A DNA stretch of 64,000 nucleotides, taken from Actibacterium pelagium (lineage in GTDB: Bacteria > Pseudomonadota > Alphaproteobacteria > Rhodobacterales > Rhodobacteraceae). The notes under the pieces were generated by a model. It was given only the letters and a program-made list of their open reading frames with translations. It had not been told where the DNA came from and did not search any database. The stretch spans positions 186,001 to 250,000 of the forward strand of contig NZ_NSBU01000004.1 of the NCBI RefSeq assembly GCF_002285415.1, in the 5' to 3' direction. Of the stretch, positions 43,414 through 52,719 are shown in pieces. Positions within the stretch are counted from its first letter, which is position 1, and every line of letters begins with the position of its first letter. Position numbers and translations under genes: made by a program.

Positions 43414-44838
43414 ATGCCAGTAACGCTGAAATTCCAGTCTACGGGGCTTGTCCCCGGCGATGCCCGCCCGCTGAAGATGAGGGGCGGTAGCCTGACCGTA
43501 GGCCGCGGTCCCACCAACGATCTTGTTCTGCCCGACCCTGACCGAACACTGTCAAAGAACCACTTTGTGATCGAGGATCACAACGGCAATGTCATGATCG
43601 TCGACCTGTCGACCAACGGGACATTCCTGAACTATTCCAAGATCCCCTTGGGCAAGACCCCGACCCCCCTGAACAACGGCGACATCCTCAGCGTTGGCGG
43701 TTATGAAATGGTGGTCGAAATTTTAGACGAACTGGCCGATGTGGGCGGGCAGATGCTGGATCCGCTAGGCCAGGATATGGTCTCTCCCGGCGTCGCGCAA
43801 AACGCGCCGGATCCGATGTCTTTGCTGGATGACTCTGGACCCGAAGGCGATTTTCTGGACGATCTACTGGGCGCTCCTGAGGGGCCAAAAGGACCCTCGC
43901 AACTGGATTACACCGATCCGATCAACGAGCTTCTGCCGCCTGTTGGGGAAGAGGAAGACCCGTTCTTTCAAAAACCCGCAGACGGAAATGATGGGCAAGG
44001 CGCCAGTGCTCCGCATCATAACCCTTCGGTGACGGATTCCTTCGCGTCCGGCGGGGCGTCGAGCAACATGATCCCGGACGACTGGGACGATCTTCTGGCC
44101 CCTGATACGCCGGAAGATCCGCCCGCACCGCCCCCTGCGACTCCCGCTCCGCCTGTCGCCGCGCCAACCCCCGAACCCCCAGTAGCCCCGGCCCCGCCCG
44201 CCGAACCCCTGGCGGAAAGCGAGAAGACAGAGGTCACACCAGCCCTGATGTCCGGCGACCAATCGGCGGCGAGGGCGTTCCTCAAATCCGTCTCGGATGA
44301 CGAGATCGCAATCAGTGACGACGACCTGCAAACCACGATGGCCCGCATGGGCCGGGTGATGAAGGCTATGATCACAGGCCTGCGCGAAATCCTTATGACG
44401 CGCACCTCGATCAAGTCGGAATTCCGCATTGAGCAGACCATGATCAGCGCAGGCGGAAACAACCCGCTGAAGTTCTCGATCAGTCCCGAACAGGCGATCG
44501 AAGCATTGGTGAAGCCCGCGACCAAGGGCTACCTTGGTGCAGAAACCGCGACTGAACAGGCCTTGAATGACATCAAGGCGCATGAGGTCGCGATGGTCAC
44601 AGGGATGGAGGCCGCCCTGAAAGGTGTCCTGTCCAAACTTGATCCAGCAGCTTTGGAGGAAAAGCTGGAATCAGGTGGCGGGTTAGGCGGCCTCTTGAAA
44701 GGCAAGAAAGCCCGGTACTGGGAAGTTTACGAAAAGATGTATGCCGAGATTTCGGATCAGGCAGAAAACGATTTCCACGAGCTCTTCAGCCGCGAATTTG
44801 CGCGTGCGTATAAAGAGCAACTGGATAAACTGAAATAA
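43414..44838 (+). CDS. tagH: T6SS-associated FHA-domain protein TagH
   Basis: A 474-residue protein. The N-terminal FHA domain (about 1-105) keeps the phosphothreonine-binding pattern: VGRGPTNDLVL, LSKNHFVIEDH and DLSTNGTFLN. A Pro/Ala/Asp-rich linker follows (about 110-275, for example PAPPVAAPTPEPPVAP). The C-terminal TagH domain (about 285-474) has TTMARMGRVMKAMITGLREI-LMTRTSIKSEFR and KARYWEVYEKMYAEISDQAE. In other systems the FHA protein is phosphorylated by PpkA and reset by PppA; PppA is present here but no PpkA gene is in the window. Confidence 0.93.
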   Translation: MPVTLKFQSTGLVPGDARPLKMRGGSLTVGRGPTNDLVLPDPDRTLSKNHFVIEDHNGNVMIVDLSTNGTFLNYSKIPLGKTPTPLNNGDILSVGGYEMVVEILDELADVGGQMLDPLGQDMVSPGVAQNAPDPMSLLDDSGPEGDFLDDLLGAPEGPKGPSQLDYTDPINELLPPVGEEEDPFFQKPADGNDGQGASAPHHNPSVTDSFASGGASSNMIPDDWDDLLAPDTPEDPPAPPPATPAPPVAAPTPEPPVAPAPPAEPLAESEKTEVTPALMSGDQSAARAFLKSVSDDEIAISDDDLQTTMARMGRVMKAMITGLREILMTRTSIKSEFRIEQTMISAGGNNPLKFSISPEQAIEALVKPATKGYLGAETATEQALNDIKAHEVAMVTGMEAALKGVLSKLDPAALEEKLESGGGLGGLLKGKKARYWEVYEKMYAEISDQAENDFHELFSREFARAYKEQLDKLK

Positions 44839-44889
44839 GCGGCCAACAAGGTCGATCAGCGCCGTTAGGCGCCAGCAGGAGGGTATTAC

Positions 44890-46230
44890 GTGTCCTGGGA
44901 CAGCAAGGTGCTTTGGACCGAGGGTTTGTTTCTACAGCCCCACCATTTTCAGCAGGCCGACCGCTATACAGAGGCGCTGGTCGCCGGTCTGGCGCGGCGT
45001 ATCAGCCCCTATGCCTGGGGAGTGAACGAGTTAGAGATCGACGACGAAGCGTTGAAGATCGGACAGTTTGCGATCAAGTCCGCCTCGGGTCTGACCCACG
45101 ACGGAACTGTGTTCCGCGTACCGCAAACCGACGACCACCCGCCCGCGCTAGAGGTGCCGACCACGATTAAGGATTGCGTGGTCTACCTGACCGTTCCGCA
45201 ACGTCGTCAGGGTGCGACAGAGGTCGACATGTCAGGCGCCGAAATGTCAGCCAGCCGACTGCGCCCGTCTGAACAGGAAATCACCGACACGATGGGCAAA
45301 GAGCAAAAGCCGGTCACTATTGGTGTCGGTAAGATGCGCTTGCAGTTCGCATTGGCGGTGGATGATCTGGCCGACAAACTGGCCATTCCGATCGCCAAAG
45401 TGATCGAAGTACGTCCCGACAAAGAGATCGTGCTTGATCGTGGCTTTGTCCCAAGCTGTCTGGACATCCGCGCCGCGCAGCCGCTGGCCGGGTTTGTGAA
45501 TGAACTGGAGGGGCTTCTGGCCCACCGTATGACTGCCCTGTCCGGTCGTCTGTCTGAAAGCGGCCCCAGCAAGGGCGCGGCAGAGATTCAAGACTTCCTG
45601 TTGCTGATGTGCGTGAACAAGTCGCTGCCGCTCTTCCGGCATCTCGCGCAAATCGAGAACGCCCATCCCGAGGCCGTTTACAAGGCCTGTGTCTCGCTCG
45701 CAGGTGAGCTTGCGACGTTCATGAGCGACGACAAGGCGACGCCCGAATTTCCGCCCTATGCACATGATGAGCTGACCGAGACCTACGCCCCGGTGATCCG
45801 CGCCCTGCGCCAGTATCTTAGTTCGGTGCTGGAGCAGACTGCGATTTCCATCGCACTCGAGCCACGGAAGTACGGCATCAGCGTGGGCGTTATTGCCGAC
45901 CGCAAGCTTTTGGGCAACGCGGGCTTTGTGCTGGCCGTCAACGCCGATATCCCCGCCGAGGATGTGCGCCGTCATTTCGCCGGTCAGTGCAAGATCGGCC
46001 CGGTCGAGGAAATTCGCCAGCTTGTGAACTCGGCGCTGCCGGGCATCACACTGAGACCCTTGCCGGTCGCCCCGCGCCAGATCCCGTATCACGCGGGGGT
46101 CGTATATTTTGAAATGGATGGCGACAGCCCCTATTGGCGCAAGATGACAACCTCGGGTGGCATCGCCGTACACGTGTCGGGGGAATATCCCGGCCTGAAA
46201 ATGGAACTCTGGGCAATCCGGAACAGTTGA
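44890..46230 (+). CDS. tssK: T6SS baseplate protein TssK
   Basis: A 446-residue TssK/ImpJ that connects the baseplate to the TssL-TssM membrane complex. It starts at GTG 44890 after AGGAGG and gives the typical N-terminus SWDSKVLWTEGLFLQPHHFQ-QADRY. Further marks are LRPSEQEITD, DKEIVLDRGFVPSCLDIRAA and the C-terminal receptor-binding part with AVNADIPAEDVRRHFAGQCK, LPGITLRPLPVAPRQIPYHA and YFEMDGDSPYWRKM. First of the tssK-tssL-tssM block. Confidence 0.96.
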   Translation: MSWDSKVLWTEGLFLQPHHFQQADRYTEALVAGLARRISPYAWGVNELEIDDEALKIGQFAIKSASGLTHDGTVFRVPQTDDHPPALEVPTTIKDCVVYLTVPQRRQGATEVDMSGAEMSASRLRPSEQEITDTMGKEQKPVTIGVGKMRLQFALAVDDLADKLAIPIAKVIEVRPDKEIVLDRGFVPSCLDIRAAQPLAGFVNELEGLLAHRMTALSGRLSESGPSKGAAEIQDFLLLMCVNKSLPLFRHLAQIENAHPEAVYKACVSLAGELATFMSDDKATPEFPPYAHDELTETYAPVIRALRQYLSSVLEQTAISIALEPRKYGISVGVIADRKLLGNAGFVLAVNADIPAEDVRRHFAGQCKIGPVEEIRQLVNSALPGITLRPLPVAPRQIPYHAGVVYFEMDGDSPYWRKMTTSGGIAVHVSGEYPGLKMELWAIRNS

Positions 46231-46248
46231 TTTTGAAGGAACAGTCCC

Positions 46249-47652
46249 ATGCATGGTGACGATCCGTTTGCAGAACCCGATGATACCGACAAAACGGTGA
46301 TCCGCCCCAATCCGGGCGGTCGTCGCGGTATGGCCCCGCAGCAACCTGCGGCAGCACCGATGCCTGCGCCAGAATACCCGGCCACACCAGCAGGTGACGC
46401 ATATGGCGTTCCTCAACAGCAGGCACCGGCGTCGACGCGACAGCCATCGGGTGGAGGCGACATGCAGGCCTCTCAGACCGGCATGAATCGTCTGAACGCC
46501 TGCGCGACCACGCTGTTTTCACTGATCAGCCGTATCCGCAACCGCGCCCAGCACATGGACCCCGACACCTTGCGCAAGAACGTGGTGGCCGAAGTGCGCG
46601 GTTTTGAAAATCGTGCGCTTCAAGCAGGCATTCCCGCACAGACCGTCAAGGTCGCGCGCTACGCGCTTTGCGCGACCCTTGATGACGTGGTGCTCAACAC
46701 GCCTTGGGGCGGGCAATCTAGCTGGGGCCTTCAGTCGATGGTCGGCACATTCCACCGTGAAACCGTGGGCGGTGACCGCTTCTACGACTTGCTGGCACGG
46801 CTGGAAAAAGAGCCTGCGAACAACATCGACATGCTGGAGTTCCTGTACATGTGCCTGTCCCTTGGGTTTGAGGGGCGCTTGCGCGTGGAACAGGGTGGCG
46901 CGGACAAACACCTGCAAATCCGCAACGGTCTGGCTCGGATCATCCGGGCACAGCGCGGCCCCGTGGAACGCGACCTGTCGCCCAACTGGGAAGGGGTGAT
47001 GAAACCCTTCCGGAAATTGTCAGCTTGGCGCATTGTCTGGATTTCGATTGCCGTGACCGGGGCGATCCTTGCGCTGCAGTTCACCGGCCTCAGCTATGCG
47101 CTGTCGACCTCGACCGAGCGCCTGATCGGCCAGCTCTCAGTTATCGACGCTGGCACCCCGGCAGAACTTCAGCGACGGGCTCCCCCGCCGCCGCCACCAC
47201 CGCCACCGCCGCAAATCGAAACCGTGACGAATTTCCTTCAGCCCGAGATCAACGAAGGGCTGGTCGAGGTCTTCCAGCAGGGCAACACCCTGACCATTCG
47301 TCTGGTGGGGTCTGGCATGTTCGGGTCCGGCTCGGACGAGCTTCAGGATAAATTCAAAGGTCCGATCCAGCGCGTCGCTACTGCGCTGAACGACCAGCCA
47401 GGGCCTGTGATTATTGCAGGCCACTCGGACAATGTGCCGATACGCTCGTCTCGTTTCCCGTCCAACATGCACCTGTCGCTGGCGCGTGCGAAATCGGTGA
47501 TGAATTCGATTGCCGCGAACCTGAACGATCCCTCGCGCCTTAGCGCCGAGGGTCGGGCCGACAAGCAACCGATTGCAGACAACGCCACCCGCGAAGGTCG
47601 TGCGCGCAACCGCCGAATTGAAATCCTGCTCGTGCAGGAGAACGAGTCATGA
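46249..47652 (+). CDS. tssL: T6SS membrane protein TssL (IcmH/DotU) with C-terminal OmpA domain
   Basis: 467 residues. A Pro/Gln-rich cytoplasmic N-terminus (1-70) is followed by the DotU domain (about 75-255) with NACATTLFSLISRIRNRAQH, YALCATLDDVVLNTPWGGQS and LEFLYMCLSLGFEGRLRVEQ. One membrane helix lies at about 260-282, then a polyproline stretch (about 312-320), then an OmpA-type peptidoglycan-binding domain (about 335-465) with VIIAGHSDNVPIRSSRFPSN, LSLARAKSV and EGRARNRRIEILL. The OmpA part may anchor the complex in the cell wall, which fits the absence of the outer-membrane lipoprotein TssJ. It overlaps tssM by 4 nt. Confidence 0.96.
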   Translation: MHGDDPFAEPDDTDKTVIRPNPGGRRGMAPQQPAAAPMPAPEYPATPAGDAYGVPQQQAPASTRQPSGGGDMQASQTGMNRLNACATTLFSLISRIRNRAQHMDPDTLRKNVVAEVRGFENRALQAGIPAQTVKVARYALCATLDDVVLNTPWGGQSSWGLQSMVGTFHRETVGGDRFYDLLARLEKEPANNIDMLEFLYMCLSLGFEGRLRVEQGGADKHLQIRNGLARIIRAQRGPVERDLSPNWEGVMKPFRKLSAWRIVWISIAVTGAILALQFTGLSYALSTSTERLIGQLSVIDAGTPAELQRRAPPPPPPPPPPQIETVTNFLQPEINEGLVEVFQQGNTLTIRLVGSGMFGSGSDELQDKFKGPIQRVATALNDQPGPVIIAGHSDNVPIRSSRFPSNMHLSLARAKSVMNSIAANLNDPSRLSAEGRADKQPIADNATREGRARNRRIEILLVQENES

Positions 47653-50600
47653 TTAGACGTTATATCCTTCCCCTCTTCCGCTCGATCTACACGGCCCTGA
47701 TATTTATGGCCGCGATCTTCTCGTGCCTGATCTGGTTCTTTGGCAGTTTTGTCGGCTCGGACACGTGGCGCCCGTTTGATGGCGCGACAAACCGTTGGAT
47801 CGCGATTGGGGTTCTGTGGTTCATCACGCTGGCGATCCTGCTGACGATCTTCCTGATCCGTCGCAAGCGTGAGAAGGCGATGACCGAAGAGATCGTTGAA
47901 TCGGTGGATACCAGCGACGACATGATCGCCAATGAAGTGAAAGAACTGCGTGGCAAGTTAAAAACCGCTATGGCGGAACTGCGCAAATCGAAGAACGGGC
48001 GCAAGCATCTGAACGAACTGCCTTGGTACGTCATGATCGGCCCACCGGGCGCGGGTAAGACGACCGCTATCGTAAACTCTGGCCTGCAATTCCCCCTGGC
48101 TGACGAAATGGGTAAGACCGCGATTGGCGGCGTGGGCGGGACTCGCAACTGCGACTGGTGGTTCACGAATGAAGCCGTCCTGATCGACACGGCAGGCCGC
48201 TATACAACTCAGGAAAGCGATGCCGAGGCGGACAATGCCGCGTGGCTGGGCTTTCTTGGTCTGCTGAAGAAATATCGCAAACGCCAGCCGATAAACGGGG
48301 CGATGATTGCGATCAGCCTGTCAGATCTGTCCATGCAGGACGAGCTCACGCAGAAAAACCACGCCAAGGCGGTTCGCCTGCGCCTGAACGAGTTGCGCGA
48401 AAAGCTTGGTGTCCGCTTCCCGGTTTATGTGCTGTTCACCAAGGCCGACCTGATCGCAGGCTTCACCGAATTCCACGACAATCTAGGTAAAGAAGACCGC
48501 GAACAGGTCTGGGGTTTCACCCTGCCCGTGGATTCAACCAAGGGCGACCAGTCGCCGGTTGCCCATTTTGACGAAGAATTCGGCATGCTTCTGTCGCAGC
48601 TGAACGCACAGTCACTGGAGCGGATGCAGCAAGAGGTCGACCATCAGCGACGCGCCCTGATCGCAGGTTTCCCGTCGCAAGTGGCTTCGGTCCGGCAGGT
48701 GGCGAAAGAGTTCTTGGAAGAGGTGTTTCAGGACAACCGCTACCAGAACCGACAGATGTTGCGCGGGGTGTATTTTACTTCCGGCACGCAGGAAGGCACA
48801 CCGATCGACCGTCTGATGATGGGAATGGCCCGGACTTTCGGCATTGGCCGTCAGGTGATTGGTACGGGGCAAGGGTCTGGCCGGTCCTATTTCCTGACCC
48901 GTCTTTTCGAACAGGTCATTTTCAACGAAGCCGGACTGGTCTCGGCCGATGACAAGGTGGAACGCCGCTACCGCTGGACCAAGCGGGCGGCCATTGCCGC
49001 GACCATTCTTGCGGCCATCGGCATGGGCGCAATCTGGGTGCGCAGCTATTTGGGCAACGAGGCGATGATCGCCGAGGCCGCCGAAAGCGTAGAAGCCTAT
49101 CAGACCGCCGCGGTTACCCTGCCCACCAGTCCGATTGGCGACACTGACTTGGTGCCTGTTGTCACCGCACTGAATAGCCTGCGCGATATGCCGGCCAACC
49201 CGGCCCTGTCCGATCCAGACCCAGAACGCAAACTGACCTGGGGGCTTTATCAGGGCGAGGTCATCGGCACGCAGGCCGCGCAGACTTATCGTGCGGCCCT
49301 GAACCAGCGGTTACTGCCCCGTCTTCTGCTTCGTCTGGAAGAACAGATCAGCGGCAACATGAACAATCCCGATCTGCTGTACGAGGCGCTGAAGGTTTAC
49401 CTGATGCTGGGCTCGCAAGGTCCGATGAACCGCGATCTGGTTATGGAATGGATGCAGCTGGATTGGTCTCTGGCCTTTGCAGGACCGGGGCGGGCGCAGT
49501 TCCGTTCGGACCTGACCGACCACATGACCGCCATGCTAGACATGCCCATGCAGGAAATCGCCCTGAACGGCCCGCTGGTCGAGCAGGTGCAGGGTATCCT
49601 GTCTGAACTGCCTTTGGCTCAACGGGTCTATAACGGGATCATCAACTCGGCACAGGCAACGGCCCTGCCGAAATGGCGTTTGACCGACGCGGGCGGCCCT
49701 GCCGTTAGCCGCGTCTTGGTGCGGTCCTCTGGCAAACCTCTGAACGAAGGGATTGAGGGCATCTTCACCTATGACGGGTTCAACAATGTCTTCCTGTCCG
49801 AGGCGCTTGGCGTCGCCACACGTATCCAACGCGAAAGCTGGGTTCTGGGCCCGCGAGGCGAGGCGGAACAGACCGATCAGGCGCTGGCGCTGCTTAGCCG
49901 GGACGTGCTGGACCTGTATTACAACGATTACATCTCGCGCTATGATGCGATCCTTGCGGATATCGACATCGTTCCGATGGAAAGCCTGAGCCACGCGGTC
50001 GAAGTTACAAATGTACTGTCGGGGCCAACCTCTCCCATCGTGAACATCCTGACCGAGATCTCGAACGAAACCAAGCTGACAGAGGATCGGAGCCTTCTTG
50101 GAACTGGCGCTCTGTCTGACGGCGTCGGCGCAGTTGCCGCGCTTGAGGCACGGTCGAACCTGTCGATCCAAGGGCAGATCCTGATGGAAGCGCTTCAGTC
50201 GACCGCCACGGCTGATGGCACTCCACCGAAACCACCCGGGGCCTATGTCGCAGATCGCTTTGACTGGCTGCACCAGTTGGTGGAACGCCCGGAAGAGCAA
50301 CCTTCGCAGCTGGACGGGCTAATCGGTGCGCTGACGCAAGTTTATCAAGAGCTGAATAAGATGTCGTTCAGCGGGTCCTCTTCCGGCGGTCAGCAAGGTG
50401 CAGCCCTGCTGCAGTTCCAGGAAATGTCCTCACGCGTTCAAGGGCCGATGCAACGGTGGGCGTCACAGATCACGACCGGGTCCTCGGGGATTGCCGCCGA
50501 TGGCACACGGTCTTCAATCAATGCCGCGTGGCAGGCCAATATCCTGCCCTTCTGTGAACAGGCGCTGGCGAACCGCTATCCGTTCAAACGCTCGGCCGGG

Positions 50601-51212
50601 GCTGATGTGGCGATGCAAGACTTCCAGAAGCTGTTTTCTCCCGGTGGCCTGATTGACGGTTTCGTCAATCAACACCTGATCCGCAACCTCGACACGCGAT
50701 CGCGTCCGTGGACGTCGAAGCGGGTAAACGGGGTTGATCTGGGCCTGTCACCGACCTCGATCCAGCAGATGCAATATGCAGCAGAGATCCGAGAGGCGTT
50801 CTTTGCCAATGGTGCCGCCCCGGCTGTCGCGTTCCAGATTACGCCTGAAGCGCTGGATCCCAAGGCCAAGTCCGTCTCGTTGCAGATCGACGGGCAGGAA
50901 GTTGGCTTCAAGCATCGCGGGGGCAGCACCAATCCGGTGCCAGTCACTTGGCCGGGCAACGTGGGTTTCGCACAGGTGTCGTTTGAACCTTCGTCACGCA
51001 ACAGCGAAAGCACGATGCGCAAGGACGGGCCATGGGCATGGTTCCGGTTGCTGGACGCGGCCGAGGTGCGCCGCACCAATGTATCGGACCGCAAGCGGGT
51101 GATCTTCAACGTTGGGGGCCGGATCGCGATCTTCCAGCTACAGTCTGGATCCGTGATTAACCCCTTCGCCCTGCCCGCCCTGACCAAGTTCAGCTGCCCG
51201 AAGTCGTTCTGA
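47649..51212 (+). CDS. tssM: T6SS membrane protein TssM (IcmF)
   Basis: 1187 residues. Two N-terminal membrane helices (about 10-32, 50-72), a cytoplasmic NTPase-like domain with Walker A GPPGAGKTTA (about 129-138) and LIDTAGRYTTQ, the IcmF-related region with LTRLFEQVIFNEAGLVS, a third membrane helix near 442-462, and a large periplasmic part ending in the C-terminal IcmF domain (MRKDGPWAWFRLLDAAEVRR, FNVGGRIAIFQLQSGSVINP-FA). It starts inside the tssL stop and ends 1 nt into tagF. The periplasmic tip normally binds TssJ, which is not encoded in this locus. Confidence 0.96.
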   Translation: MIRRYILPLFRSIYTALIFMAAIFSCLIWFFGSFVGSDTWRPFDGATNRWIAIGVLWFITLAILLTIFLIRRKREKAMTEEIVESVDTSDDMIANEVKELRGKLKTAMAELRKSKNGRKHLNELPWYVMIGPPGAGKTTAIVNSGLQFPLADEMGKTAIGGVGGTRNCDWWFTNEAVLIDTAGRYTTQESDAEADNAAWLGFLGLLKKYRKRQPINGAMIAISLSDLSMQDELTQKNHAKAVRLRLNELREKLGVRFPVYVLFTKADLIAGFTEFHDNLGKEDREQVWGFTLPVDSTKGDQSPVAHFDEEFGMLLSQLNAQSLERMQQEVDHQRRALIAGFPSQVASVRQVAKEFLEEVFQDNRYQNRQMLRGVYFTSGTQEGTPIDRLMMGMARTFGIGRQVIGTGQGSGRSYFLTRLFEQVIFNEAGLVSADDKVERRYRWTKRAAIAATILAAIGMGAIWVRSYLGNEAMIAEAAESVEAYQTAAVTLPTSPIGDTDLVPVVTALNSLRDMPANPALSDPDPERKLTWGLYQGEVIGTQAAQTYRAALNQRLLPRLLLRLEEQISGNMNNPDLLYEALKVYLMLGSQGPMNRDLVMEWMQLDWSLAFAGPGRAQFRSDLTDHMTAMLDMPMQEIALNGPLVEQVQGILSELPLAQRVYNGIINSAQATALPKWRLTDAGGPAVSRVLVRSSGKPLNEGIEGIFTYDGFNNVFLSEALGVATRIQRESWVLGPRGEAEQTDQALALLSRDVLDLYYNDYISRYDAILADIDIVPMESLSHAVEVTNVLSGPTSPIVNILTEISNETKLTEDRSLLGTGALSDGVGAVAALEARSNLSIQGQILMEALQSTATADGTPPKPPGAYVADRFDWLHQLVERPEEQPSQLDGLIGALTQVYQELNKMSFSGSSSGGQQGAALLQFQEMSSRVQGPMQRWASQITTGSSGIAADGTRSSINAAWQANILPFCEQALANRYPFKRSAGADVAMQDFQKLFSPGGLIDGFVNQHLIRNLDTRSRPWTSKRVNGVDLGLSPTSIQQMQYAAEIREAFFANGAAPAVAFQITPEALDPKAKSVSLQIDGQEVGFKHRGGSTNPVPVTWPGNVGFAQVSFEPSSRNSESTMRKDGPWAWFRLLDAAEVRRTNVSDRKRVIFNVGGRIAIFQLQSGSVINPFALPALTKFSCPKSF

Positions 51213-51889
51213 TGGCAGGAAAGGTCGGCGCATTCGGTAAGATGCCCTCGGTCGGGGATTTCTTCCGCATTGATGCTCCTGCTGGCTTTGTACAGTCGTG
51301 GGACGCATGGCTGCAGCAAGGCATGCTGGCCGCTGCAGGCGCGCTTGGGCCAACTTGGGACGACAGCTATATGAGCGCGCCGATCTGGCGGTTTTCCTTG
51401 TCAGCCGGGCTGGCAGGCAAAGAGGCGGCGATCGGCGTGCTGATGCCTTCGGTCGACCGGGTCGGACGGCGTTTTCCACTGACACTGATGTGCCCGGTCT
51501 CGGCCCCGGCCATGCAATCGCACCTGACTGCCACAACGACATTCGAGGCGCTGGAAGACATCGCCTTGGATGCGCTTGGGGACGACATGACCCGCGATGT
51601 ATTGATCGACCGGCTGGCGTCGATTGAAGCACCAACCTCTGCCGCTGCTCCCAACCTGCAAACAACGGGCGTAACACTATCGCTGACCGAAGCTCAATCA
51701 GAAGGCGATTTGGCCGCTCCTCTGTCAGTGGGCTTGGCCGATCAACGCTATCACGCGCCCAGCATCTGGACCGCCGTCCTGAACGAAGGTCGCCGCAGCC
51801 TGATATGTGAGGGCCTGCCGCAAGGTGCCGAACAGGTGGCTCTATTCGATCTGACCTCCCCCATCTGGAAAGAGGCCCAATCTCCATGA
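51212..51889 (+). CDS. tagF: T6SS-associated protein TagF (ImpM family)
   Basis: 225 residues of the TagF/ImpM (BMA_A0400-type) family: VGAFGKMPSVGDFFRIDAPA-GFVQSWDAWLQQG, SYMSAPIWRFSLSAGLAGKE and SVDRVGRRFPLTLMCPV are the usual landmarks. TagF acts as a post-translational repressor of T6SS in Pseudomonas and Agrobacterium, in the latter through contacts with the FHA protein. The gene starts on the last base of the tssM stop (TGATG) and overlaps pppA by 4 nt. Confidence 0.93.
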   Translation: MAGKVGAFGKMPSVGDFFRIDAPAGFVQSWDAWLQQGMLAAAGALGPTWDDSYMSAPIWRFSLSAGLAGKEAAIGVLMPSVDRVGRRFPLTLMCPVSAPAMQSHLTATTTFEALEDIALDALGDDMTRDVLIDRLASIEAPTSAAAPNLQTTGVTLSLTEAQSEGDLAAPLSVGLADQRYHAPSIWTAVLNEGRRSLICEGLPQGAEQVALFDLTSPIWKEAQSP

Positions 51890-52602
51890 CAACCCAGTTC
51901 CGTTTCTCAGCCCAAAGCCATGTTGGCCTAAAGCGTAAGGTCAACGAAGACTCGGTGATTTCCTTGCCGGAGCAGAAACTTTGGGTTGTCAGCGACGGAA
52001 TGGGGGGTCACGCGGCGGGGGATTTTGCCAGTCAGCTGATCACCGATACGGTAGCCATGATCCCGGTCGGGCTTGGCCCTGCGGAACGGATGCATGCGCT
52101 ACGGGATTCCATCCACCGATCTCACGACGCCATCAAGGCAGAGGCCGCAGCCCGCGGTGGCGGAACGATTGGCGCAACGGTTGTTTCGCTGATGATTTCG
52201 GACGGGCATTTCATGATCTTCTGGGCAGGCGACAGCCGCGCCTATCTACTGCGGGATCGCCAAATCGAGATGCTGACGACAGACCACTCCGTGGTCGCCT
52301 CATTGGTCGAAGCTGGCCAGATGACATGGGACGAGGCAGAGCATCACCCCCAATCCAATGCCATCACACGCGCTGTCGGCGTTGGTGGTGAACTGGAACT
52401 GGACAAGGTGCGCGGTGAGCTTCGGTCCGGCGACAGATTCCTTTTGTGCTCTGACGGGCTGACGAAATACGCTACGTTCGACATTTTGAAAAACGCGCTG
52501 TCGAATACGCCGATCGAAACGGTGACCGACAAGCTGATGCAAATCGCGCTTGCTGGCGGTGGCGCGGATAACATTTCGATCATCGTCGTCGATATTCTTT
52601 GA
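51886..52602 (+). CDS. pppA: PP2C-type Ser/Thr phosphatase PppA (Stp1-like)
   Basis: 238 residues, a complete PP2C phosphatase. Motifs: VGLKRKVNEDSVI, WVVSDGMGGHAAGDFAS (metal-binding Asp and Gly), MIFWAGDSRAYLLRDRQIEM, LTTDHSVV, LCSDGLTKYA and GGGADNISIIVVDIL. In T6SS loci this enzyme dephosphorylates the FHA protein and resets the signalling. The ATG overlaps the tagF stop by 4 nt. It is the last gene of the T6SS block; the cognate kinase is not found in the window. Confidence 0.95.
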   Translation: MTTQFRFSAQSHVGLKRKVNEDSVISLPEQKLWVVSDGMGGHAAGDFASQLITDTVAMIPVGLGPAERMHALRDSIHRSHDAIKAEAAARGGGTIGATVVSLMISDGHFMIFWAGDSRAYLLRDRQIEMLTTDHSVVASLVEAGQMTWDEAEHHPQSNAITRAVGVGGELELDKVRGELRSGDRFLLCSDGLTKYATFDILKNALSNTPIETVTDKLMQIALAGGGADNISIIVVDIL

Positions 52603-52719
52603 AAAAAGTGACGGAAACCCGAAAGCTCGACGTATAAGCCTTAAGCTTGGCGGCTTGGACCCTTGGCCCTATCTTAAATGGCAGGGGTGTTTTGCCCTTG
52701 GAATCAAAAAGGAATTCAC

